Below are positions 16,661-22,296 of a stretch of 40,889 nucleotides of DNA, in pieces. The stretch lies in contig LCJG01000015.1 of NCBI GenBank assembly GCA_000998025.1, positions 1-40,889 of the forward strand, written 5' to 3'. Under the pieces are notes generated by a model. That model saw only the letters and a program-made list of their open reading frames with translations. It was not told the origin of the DNA and searched no databases. Both the position numbers and the translations under genes were made by a program. How positions within the stretch are numbered: the stretch's first letter is position 1; each line of letters opens with the position of its first letter. This DNA comes from Candidatus Collierbacteria bacterium GW2011_GWB1_44_6 (GTDB lineage: Bacteria > Patescibacteriota > Microgenomatia > UBA1400 > MFAQ01).

Positions 16661-17306
16661 CCCCTCCGTTTTTTTCTATTTCTTTAATTACTTTTATGTA
16701 GCTTTTCTTATCGACTGGATCGATTCCGTACAACTTTCCCAGTTTGATTTTCAGATTTGGCATTTGTGCCATACAGCCCAAAACTAATCCCAGATAAATC
16801 CTTTGCCATTCTTGATCAATGCCAGTCATCTCAATGTCCCAATCAATGATTACCTCACTCGACCTTCTTATCTCTTCCAGGGTAAACACGACTTCTCTAA
16901 GATGGGGTGAGTTGGCTAGATTTTTTGCCATTGCTTCTTTAATAATTTGAAGTCCCATTTGTGGGCCGGTAGGTGTTTCTTCGTTAAAGGTGTTTACTAG
17001 ATTAAAATCCAGTTCCAGAGCCAAAATCATTCCCAAATCCACTCTTGATCCTTCCGATGGTGTTCCCCCTGCATTCCACAAGATATCCACTCTTCCACCC
17101 TCCCGGGCCGCCCGGTGTAAAAAGCTCAACTCCGCCATCACAATGTTGAATCCAGTTTCATCATCTTGTGGCGCGTCTTCTACCGGATTAAACAGCCTGA
17201 CACCCTCATTATTCAATTTTTCCGCATGTTCGGCGATTTCTCTTGCCTGATTCGGTGTAACTTGTCTCACCGGCGAGAGTAGATAAACCAACTTTTCATT
17301 TTCCAT
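16647..17306 (-). CDS. Nucleoside 2-deoxyribosyltransferase-like protein
   Basis: 219 residues from the preferred start ATG 17306-17304 (a start 7 codons upstream at 17327 is also open). KLVYLLSPVRQVTPNQAREI at the N-terminus, LFNPVEDAPQDD, and DILWNAGGTPSEGSRVDLGMILAL follow the order seen in nucleoside 2-deoxyribosyltransferase/DUF4406-type folds: first strand with its loop, purine-site segment, then the S/T-E-G-x-x-D/E-x-G helix. The C-terminal part (ELEDF to DIEMTGID) is not assigned. The family swaps bases on deoxynucleosides or binds nucleotide-like ligands; the activity here is uncertain. TAGAAT (17319-17314) lies 7 nt before the preferred start, suggesting a leaderless mRNA and favouring that start. 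Confidence 0.6.
   Translation of the reverse strand: MENEKLVYLLSPVRQVTPNQAREIAEHAEKLNNEGVRLFNPVEDAPQDDETGFNIVMAELSFLHRAAREGGRVDILWNAGGTPSEGSRVDLGMILALELDFNLVNTFNEETPTGPQMGLQIIKEAMAKNLANSPHLREVVFTLEEIRRSSEVIIDWDIEMTGIDQEWQRIYLGLVLGCMAQMPNLKIKLGKLYGIDPVDKKSYIKVIKEIEKNGGVSSV
16650..16675 (+). terminator. Intrinsic terminator between converging genes
   Basis: AACGGAG (16650-16656), 7-nt loop, CTCCGTT (16664-16670), then TTTTT. The stop codon of the phospholipase D-like gene lies in the loop, and the 3' end of the converging minus-strand gene overlaps the stem, so the genes share this terminator region. Confidence 0.85.
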
Positions 17307-17345
17307 AGCCCATATTCTACACCACACTGCTCATTAGCCTATAAC

Positions 17346-17396
17346 TTGCTTTTATCGCAAATAATGATACAATTAAACCCATCTCATTGACAGGAG
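17346..17396 (+). promoter_or_regulatory. Promoter and ribosome binding site of the 81-residue orphan gene
   Basis: TTGCTT (17346-17351), 16-nt spacer, TACAAT (17368-17373). AGGAG at 17392-17396 lies 6 nt before the ATG at 17403. Together with the terminator at 17655 this makes a self-contained single-gene unit. Confidence 0.65.
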
Positions 17397-17402
17397 TCAC
17401 AA

Positions 17403-17648
17403 ATGGACATTGAATTTGAATTCGAGGGTAAGAAATATAAGGTCAGCAATTTGGCTCGATACTCCAAAAAGATTGTCCTTCCGGACAAAAGAGTGCTCAA
17501 GGCAAAAAACTGGGATGCAATGGATCCCCAATCTAAGCCAGAGGGTCTGTACGACACCAAGAGCCTGTTTTCCACCCTTCCAAGTCTAACGGCCAAGGAA
17601 GTGGCTGTGGCTGAAGGGAAAATATACGTTGCAGAGATAGTTCTCTAA
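17403..17648 (+). CDS. Small orphan protein of unknown function
   Basis: 81 residues, not recognised. It starts with beta-like alternation (MDIEFEFEGKKYKVSNLARY) and is rich in lysine and valine, with no Cys, no signal peptide and no membrane segment; likely a small soluble beta-rich protein. It is a monocistronic cassette: its own promoter, a good Shine-Dalgarno sequence and a strong terminator directly after the stop. Translation looks real because the frame fits exactly between RBS and terminator. Confidence 0.7.
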   Translation: MDIEFEFEGKKYKVSNLARYSKKIVLPDKRVLKAKNWDAMDPQSKPEGLYDTKSLFSTLPSLTAKEVAVAEGKIYVAEIVL

Positions 17649-17654
17649 ATCTCG

Positions 17655-17684
17655 AATCTCGGCCAGATGGCCGAGATTTTTTTT
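17655..17684 (+). terminator. Strong intrinsic terminator after the orphan gene
   Basis: AATCTCGGCC (17655-17664), loop AGAT, GGCCGAGATT (17669-17678), then six further T. The 10-bp stem is perfect. Confidence 0.92.
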
Positions 17685-17695
17685 GGCAAATGCGC

Positions 17696-17750
17696 TATAA
17701 TCACCCATGGAATGTGGTTTTTAGTTTGAGCGGCTCGGGTCGCTCTTTTT
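17696..17750 (+). promoter_or_regulatory. nusA operon promoter with leader terminator (candidate attenuator)
   Basis: A perfect TATAAT (17696-17701) is followed 5 nt later by ATG GAA TGT GGT TTT TAG (17707-17724), a possible leaderless 5-codon peptide. Next comes a hairpin GAGCGGC/GTCGCTC (17728-17734 and 17739-17745, loop TCGG, one G-T pair) with TTTTT (17746-17750). The hairpin sits about 90 nt before nusA, so most transcripts from this promoter might end here unless antiterminated. NusA autoregulation or attenuation is inference. Between 17760 and 17839 lies AT-rich sequence with CTGAGATCT repeated at 17802-17810 and 17816-17824. Confidence 0.5.
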
Positions 17751-17839
17751 AATAAAATCACACCCTAAATTAACTAAACTTATAAATTAAATACAAACTA
17801 TCTGAGATCTTAAACCTGAGATCTGAGACCTAAATCAAC

Positions 17840-19045
17840 ATGGACACCCAAACTTTATCAGCTAGGACCGAATTCGCCGCCGCTATCAACCAGATTTGTT
17901 CCGAGCGTGGAATCGCTCCGGAAACCGTGCTAAACGCGATCAACAGTGCTTTGGTGGCTTCTTTTAAGAAAGACTACCCCGAACAAGCCCTCAAATTTGA
18001 AGAAGAAGAGTTAATTGTTTCAGCAGACGTGGATTCTGACAACGGTCAGTTCAAGCTATTTGTCGGCAAAGAAGACGCCAAGAAAAAAGATCTCAAAGAA
18101 ATTACCCCTCCTGGATTTGGTCGCATCGCCGCCCAAGCCGCCAAACAAGTCATACTACAAACTATCCGTGAAGCCGAGAGAGACTCCGTCCTCGCCGACT
18201 ATCAGGAGCACATCGGTGAGGTTATGACAGGCATGGTTCAGAGAATGGACGGCCGTAATGTCGTCATAGATTTGGGTCGTGGCCAAGCAGTCATGCCCCC
18301 CGACGAACAGGTTCGCACCGAATATTACCGCTTAAATTCACGTCTTAGTGTCTACCTCAAAGAAATTGCTGAGACAGTTAAGGGAAAACAAATTATCGTT
18401 TCCCGCTCGGATGATCGTCTATTGGCCGGCCTTTTTGAGAGAGAAGTGCCCGAGGTCAGCTCCGGAGCCGTCCTTATCAAGGCCATCGCCCGTGAAGCCG
18501 GTTCACGATCAAAGGTGGCCGTGGAATCTACCCAAGCAGGCGTCGACCCGGTCGGTTCTTGTGTCGGCCAAAAAGGTGTTCGTGTCCAAGCAGTCATCAA
18601 CGAATTGAACAACGAAAAAATCGATATCATTCAGTACTCAGAGGAAAAAGACAAGTTTATAAAGTCAGCTTTAGCACCTGCCGAAGGACTTAATATTTCT
18701 TTCGACAAGCGGTCAGGTGAGACCACGGTCACCGTACCTTCCGATCAGCTTTCTCTGGCCATCGGTCGTGGTGGACAAAACGTCAAGCTCGCCGCTAAAC
18801 TCACGGGAACCAAGATTAGAATCATTTCTGATCAAGCTTCTCCAGAATCAGCCATTGTAGCTACTGGAACTGAAGAATATGAAATCGATCAGCTCAGCCT
18901 AGACACCAAAGCCAGGAACATCTTGGTTGAGTCAGGGCTCACACACATTGAAGATCTCACGGAAGACAAACTGGACACAGTCAAAGGCATTGGGCCCAAG
19001 ACTCTCGAGAAAATCAAAGTTCAGCTTGCCTCATACAAAAGCTAA
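17840..19045 (+). CDS. nusA: Transcription termination/antitermination factor NusA
   Basis: 401 residues. N-terminal RNA-polymerase-binding domain (1-125), S1 domain (about 130-195, GEVMTGMVQRMDGRNVVIDL), KH1 (about 205-275, containing DPVGSCVGQKGVRVQAVINEL) and KH2 (280-345, LAIGRGGQNVKLAAKLTG). A C-terminal helix-hairpin-helix domain (355-400, GLTHIEDLTEDKLDTVKGIG) replaces the acidic repeats of E. coli NusA. It acts on paused RNA polymerase. It heads a nusA-infB-DHH operon, 9 nt before infB. RimP, usually upstream of nusA, is not present; only a regulatory leader is. Confidence 0.95.
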   Translation: MDTQTLSARTEFAAAINQICSERGIAPETVLNAINSALVASFKKDYPEQALKFEEEELIVSADVDSDNGQFKLFVGKEDAKKKDLKEITPPGFGRIAAQAAKQVILQTIREAERDSVLADYQEHIGEVMTGMVQRMDGRNVVIDLGRGQAVMPPDEQVRTEYYRLNSRLSVYLKEIAETVKGKQIIVSRSDDRLLAGLFEREVPEVSSGAVLIKAIAREAGSRSKVAVESTQAGVDPVGSCVGQKGVRVQAVINELNNEKIDIIQYSEEKDKFIKSALAPAEGLNISFDKRSGETTVTVPSDQLSLAIGRGGQNVKLAAKLTGTKIRIISDQASPESAIVATGTEEYEIDQLSLDTKARNILVESGLTHIEDLTEDKLDTVKGIGPKTLEKIKVQLASYKS

Positions 19046-19054
19046 TTAAATCCT

Positions 19055-20485
19055 ATGCCAGATAACACTCTGTCCACGAGACCGCCCGTGGTTACTATTC
19101 TTGGACACGTTGATCACGGGAAAACCTCTCTTCTTGATCGTATTCGTCACGCCGAAGTTGCCGCAGGTGAGATAGGTGGTATTACTCAAGCCATTGGCGC
19201 ATATCAGATAGATTACAAAGGGAAGAAGATTACTTTCATTGACACTCCGGGACATGCGGCTTTTTCGGCCATGCGCCGCCGTGGTGGCCAGGCCGCTGAT
19301 GTTGCTGTTCTTATTGTTGCCGCCGATGATTCCGTCATGCCTCAGACCATAGAGTCCATCGAGCATATCAAGTCTGCAGGAATTCCCTTTGTCATAGCCG
19401 TCAACAAGGTGGACCTTCCTGGAGTAAACCCCGATAGGGTAAAAACCGATCTAGCAAATAACGGGGTCTACGTCGAGGGATATGGAGGTAATGTTCCGCT
19501 GGTCAATATTTCAGCCAAAAGCGGCGCCGGCATCGACGATCTTTTGGAAATTATTCTCCTCTTGGCCGAGCTGGAAGAGCTAAGAGACAACTCTCAAGAC
19601 ATTCCTGCCTCTAATTTAGTTATTGAATCTTTACTACATCCCCAAATAGGTCCTCTTGCCACTCTACTCGTCAAGCAAGGCACCTTCAAAAAAAATGATA
19701 GTTTATATTCCGGAAAGAAAAATATCGGCAAGATCCGTTCCATGATCGATTATCGTGGAAAATCGATATTAGAAGCCGGCCCCTCTACCCCTTTTCAAGT
19801 TATCGGTCTCTCCGATGTTCCTAGTGTCGGAGATATCCTCACGAGTTCTCCGGCTTCTCCCTCTTCTCTTGATAGAGGTAGTTCAGGAAAGGTAGTCAGT
19901 GCTACCGATGTCGAAAAACCCAACATTCTCCTTAAGGCAGACGTTCAAGGATCTTTGGAGGCAATTCTGGGAACCATAAAAGATCAGGCCAATATTATTG
20001 CGTCTTCTGTCGGCAATGTCTCTGACACCGATGTTCAAACAGCTTCTTCTGCTAGCGCCGAAATATTGGGTTTCAACGTCCGCTTGTCGAGCAGTGTCGT
20101 CAAGCTAGCAGAAATTGAAAAGGTAAAATTCACCAATTTCCGGATTATTTACCAACTCTTTGATTATTTAAAGGAGTTGCAAGAGAAAAAAACTGTTGCC
20201 ATGGGACCTAAGATAATTGAATCCGGAACCGCTACTGTTCTAAAAGTCTTCAATTTTGGTGGCACCATCGTGTACGGCTGTCTGGTAACTTCCGGAAAAT
20301 TTAAACTCGGAGACAAAATACAAAATTCCAAAATTGCATCCATTCAACTTGGCAAAGCAAATGTAGATGAAGTAAAAAAAGATCAGGAATTTGGTGTTAC
20401 CTTAGTACCGAATATTGAGCTCAAGCCTGGTGATATAATGACCGCAACGAATATCGAAGCCCTGCCTGCCAGTAAACAGATGTAA
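19055..20485 (+). CDS. infB: Translation initiation factor IF-2, minimal form
   Basis: 476 residues; most bacterial IF-2 are 700-900. The long N-terminal region is absent and the protein begins almost at the G domain: G1 GHVDHGKT (17-24), GGITQAIGAY (G2, 41-50), G3 DTPGH (63-67), G4 NKVD (117-120). Domain II, domain III (LLKADVQGSLEAILGTI) and the C2 fMet-tRNA-binding domain (GTATVLKVFNFGGTIVYGCLVTSGKFKLGD) follow. A 15-residue Ser/Pro-rich loop (SSPASPSSLDRGSSG) sits between domains II and III. It brings initiator tRNA to the 30S subunit. It begins 9 nt after nusA and ends 2 nt before the next gene. Confidence 0.95.
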   Translation: MPDNTLSTRPPVVTILGHVDHGKTSLLDRIRHAEVAAGEIGGITQAIGAYQIDYKGKKITFIDTPGHAAFSAMRRRGGQAADVAVLIVAADDSVMPQTIESIEHIKSAGIPFVIAVNKVDLPGVNPDRVKTDLANNGVYVEGYGGNVPLVNISAKSGAGIDDLLEIILLLAELEELRDNSQDIPASNLVIESLLHPQIGPLATLLVKQGTFKKNDSLYSGKKNIGKIRSMIDYRGKSILEAGPSTPFQVIGLSDVPSVGDILTSSPASPSSLDRGSSGKVVSATDVEKPNILLKADVQGSLEAILGTIKDQANIIASSVGNVSDTDVQTASSASAEILGFNVRLSSSVVKLAEIEKVKFTNFRIIYQLFDYLKELQEKKTVAMGPKIIESGTATVLKVFNFGGTIVYGCLVTSGKFKLGDKIQNSKIASIQLGKANVDEVKKDQEFGVTLVPNIELKPGDIMTATNIEALPASKQM

Positions 20486-20487
20486 CT

Positions 20488-21372
20488 ATGGAAGCCCAAA
20501 ATCATTTTGCCCCAATCAAAAAACTCCTCGAGTCTGCCAGTTCATTCATCGTAGTTTTGCCTCCAGATCCTTCCGGAGATTTAGTCGCCGCCGGTCTCAG
20601 CCTCCATCTGGCCTTAGTCGCCTCCGGCAAAAAATCCCAAATTGGTTGCGGCAGTGAAATTCACGTTCCACCATCGCTATTGGGGGCCGGTGAGATCGCC
20701 GACAGTATTGGCGCCAAAAACTTAGTCATCTCTTTTGATTATCACGAAGACGACTTAGAGAAAGTAGATTATGATGTCCGTCCTGACGGCAAGTTTTACC
20801 TCATGATCAAACCGAAGCAGGGAGCTCCCATTCCCGATGTCTCCAATGTGAAATACTCTTATTCCGGTGCTTCAGCCGATTTGGTCATTACGCTTGGTGT
20901 TAACTCTTTCGAAGAGCTAGGCAAAATCTACGCCGACGAAAAATCATTTTTAGATGAAGCCAAAGTCCTAAGTTTGAATATTACCCCCCGCCCTGCCACT
21001 TTTACCCAAAATCTTCTTCATCTCACCTCTATTGCCTTTACGGAATTGGTGGCCAGACTTCTGGAGAACACTGATCTTAAACCCTCTCCGGACGCCGCCA
21101 AAAATCTTTTAACTTCACTCTACGAAGAAACAAAAAGCCTCACGAGCCCGAAGATGACCGCTGATACTTTTTCCGCTATCGCTTTTCTCATGCGCCACGG
21201 AGCCAGATTCCCGAACCAACAAGCCTATATCCCCAGATTTCCTCTCCCGACCGAAGAAAATTTATCCGCCGCAATGAACAAACCTTACGTAATTCCTCCG
21301 TCCAATCTTTCTGATCAAGAGGTTCCCAACGACTGGACCAAGCCAAAAATCTTCCGCGCCACCGACCTGTAG
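20488..21372 (+). CDS. DHH/NrnA-like protein with degenerate active site
   Basis: 294 residues. Its position between infB and rpsO is where many bacteria carry rbfA and nrnA (DHH-family oligoribonuclease/pAp phosphatase). The N-terminal IVVLPPDPSGDLVAAGLSLHLAL (about 21-43) resembles DHH motif I (usually HxxPDGDAxGSALAL), but the aspartates and histidine are mostly replaced. A clear DHH motif and the C-terminal GGGHxxAAG motif of DHHA1 are not visible. It is therefore probably a catalytically dead or divergent relative; the fold assignment itself is moderate. It begins 2 nt after infB. Its last codons (KIFRATDL, stop) are duplicated 455 bp downstream. Confidence 0.6.
   Translation: MEAQNHFAPIKKLLESASSFIVVLPPDPSGDLVAAGLSLHLALVASGKKSQIGCGSEIHVPPSLLGAGEIADSIGAKNLVISFDYHEDDLEKVDYDVRPDGKFYLMIKPKQGAPIPDVSNVKYSYSGASADLVITLGVNSFEELGKIYADEKSFLDEAKVLSLNITPRPATFTQNLLHLTSIAFTELVARLLENTDLKPSPDAAKNLLTSLYEETKSLTSPKMTADTFSAIAFLMRHGARFPNQQAYIPRFPLPTEENLSAAMNKPYVIPPSNLSDQEVPNDWTKPKIFRATDL
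21346..21365. repeat. Direct repeat, copy 1: 3' end of the DHH-like gene
   Basis: AAAATCTTCCGCGCCACCGA here and at 21801-21820 are identical over 20 bases. Both continue into codons for Asp, Leu and a TAG stop (GACCTGTAG here, GATTTATAG there). The 108-residue gene with its terminator and promoter lies between the copies. Confidence 0.9.
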
Positions 21373-21376
21373 TTAC

Positions 21377-21403
21377 AAAAAACCACCCCTCAATTTGGGG
21401 TGG
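21377..21403 (-). terminator. Intrinsic terminator of the minus-strand 108-residue gene
   Basis: On the minus strand CCACCCC, loop AAATTGA, GGGGTGG, then TTTTTT (21382-21377). It lies just after the stop at 21413; the T-run orientation assigns it to the minus-strand gene rather than the DHH-like gene. Confidence 0.88.
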
Positions 21404-21412
21404 CAGTTAGAC

Positions 21413-21739
21413 TTACACAATTTCCGTTATAGCCGGAATTCCGAGCCCTTGTGAGAGGTAATCGTGGAGCTGAGTGACCTTTACCGGCTTAGCCCAACCA
21501 GTAAATTCACACGGAAACTCCCAGACATCCTGCGGCCAGGCCACATCACAGGAGAAAACATTCAGTACAAACAAACTACCTTTTCCGGCCCAGATTCTCA
21601 CGGCCGAAATGCCATCCCCCCGAAGTCCAAAGACGGCACCTTCATGTAATGCCTCGCTTGATACTTCCAACACTCTCCCCGAGCCATCTATCCACACTCT
21701 TACTCTACCCTTATCTTCATGTATGGTAACCTCGAACAT
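21413..21739 (-). CDS. Orphan protein encoded in a cassette inserted between DHH-like gene and rpsO
   Basis: 108 residues, not recognised. It is beta-rich with many Val/Gly/Trp residues (FEVTIHEDKGRVRVWIDGSG, then AVRIWAGKGSLFVL) and two cysteines; no signal peptide or membrane helix. The start is well defined: GGAGG (21749-21745) 5 nt upstream and an extended -10 TGATATACT (21787-21779). A terminator follows the stop. It runs against all neighbours, and its cassette is bounded by direct repeats of the DHH-like gene's 3' end, which suggests insertion of foreign DNA. Confidence 0.65.
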   Translation of the reverse strand: MFEVTIHEDKGRVRVWIDGSGRVLEVSSEALHEGAVFGLRGDGISAVRIWAGKGSLFVLNVFSCDVAWPQDVWEFPCEFTGWAKPVKVTQLHDYLSQGLGIPAITEIV

Positions 21740-21778
21740 AACTACCTCCAGCTTATTAGTGAACTGAGAATACCCCAG

Positions 21779-21787
21779 AGTATATCA
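21779..21787 (-). promoter_or_regulatory. Extended -10 promoter of the 108-residue gene
   Basis: On the minus strand TGATATACT; the -35 position falls in the right-hand direct repeat and has no clear consensus. The leader of roughly 30 nt carries GGAGG at 21749-21745. Confidence 0.55.
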
Positions 21788-21800
21788 CACTACATAACCC

Positions 21801-21820
21801 AAAATCTTCCGCGCCACCGA
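21801..21820. repeat. Direct repeat, copy 2: second 3' end of the DHH-like gene
   Basis: Same 20 bases as 21346-21365, followed by TTTATAG, so bases 21804-21827 still spell IFRATDL and stop. There is no open frame upstream of it, so it is a relic 3' end, directly before the rpsO promoter. Confidence 0.9.
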
Positions 21821-21857
21821 TTTATAGAACGACTAGCCGAAGGTCGGAACATGCCTG

Positions 21858-21886
21858 TTGGCAAAAACAGATCTTTCTGCTACAAT
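21858..21886 (+). promoter_or_regulatory. rpsO promoter
   Basis: TTGGCA (21858-21863), exactly 17-nt spacer, TACAAT (21881-21886). The rpsO ATG lies 10 nt after the -10 box, so the mRNA should have almost no leader. A TTG inside the -35 box is in frame with rpsO but would be upstream of the transcript start. Confidence 0.8.
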
Positions 21887-21896
21887 ACCCCTTGAT

Positions 21897-22184
21897 ATGG
21901 CCCTAAAATCAGACACCAAAATAGACATCATTAAGAAATTTGCCGCAAGTCCCAAGGACACCGGCTCGCCACGAGTGCAGATCGCTCTCCTCACCACTCA
22001 GATCGAGGAGCTCACCGGCCACCTCAAGGTCCACAAAAAAGACAATCACTCTCGCCGTGGCCTTCTCAAGATCATCTCCAAGCGCCGCCGTCTTCTCAAC
22101 TACCTTTCCAAATCCAACCCAAAAGACTATTTAGACATTACCAAGTCACTTAAAATTACTAGCCAGTTGCGCTCAGCCGAATAA
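21897..22184 (+). CDS. rpsO: Small ribosomal subunit protein S15 (uS15)
   Basis: 95 residues from ATG 21897. The open frame extends upstream to a TTG at 21858, but that TTG is the -35 box of the promoter, so the ATG is the start; it also gives the normal S15 length and N-terminus ([20 protein letters not shown]). The rRNA-binding core is intact: [21 protein letters not shown], then [19 protein letters not shown] and LLNYL. It sits before pnp, the classical rpsO-pnp arrangement. The likely leaderless mRNA leaves no 5' UTR for the S15 autoregulatory structures known from other bacteria. Confidence 0.95.
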   Translation: MALKSDTKIDIIKKFAASPKDTGSPRVQIALLTTQIEELTGHLKVHKKDNHSRRGLLKIISKRRRLLNYLSKSNPKDYLDITKSLKITSQLRSAE

Positions 22185-22195
22185 GTTGGGTTTAG

Positions 22196-22296
22196 CTTGA
22201 GGAGTAAATAGAGAAAATCTGTTTTTCTTTGGTTCTTTCTGTTTTCTTCTCAAGACCTGTGGTCGAGCGCGCAATATGAAAGGAAACCGGATATGA
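22196..22296 (+). promoter_or_regulatory. pnp leader: hairpin and overlapping micro-ORF
   Basis: CTTGAGGAG (22196-22204) can pair with CTTCTCAAG (22246-22254), enclosing an inner AGAAAA/TTTTCT stem in a pyrimidine-rich stretch; GACC/GGTC (22254-22257 and 22261-22264) adds a small hairpin. ATG AAA GGA AAC CGG ATA TGA (22276-22296) is a six-codon frame whose stop overlaps the pnp ATG at 22293. AGGA at 22281-22284 lies 8 nt before the pnp start. Post-transcriptional control of pnp by a leader hairpin is known in E. coli; here it is inference. Confidence 0.4.

Noticed and set aside
17307-17327. Longer start (MWCRIWA) of the deoxyribosyltransferase-like gene
   Set aside because: It overlaps the TAGAAT -10 box; the ATG at 17306 fits the leaderless pattern and the family N-terminus.
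17802-17832. CTGAGATCT repeats before nusA as operator sites
   Set aside because: Two short copies in AT-rich sequence with a truncated third; no palindrome spacing or promoter overlap that would support protein binding.
21858-21896. Upstream extension of rpsO from the TTG at 21858
   Set aside because: The TTG is the -35 box and the -10 box lies within the extension; S15 normally begins at the ATG 21897.
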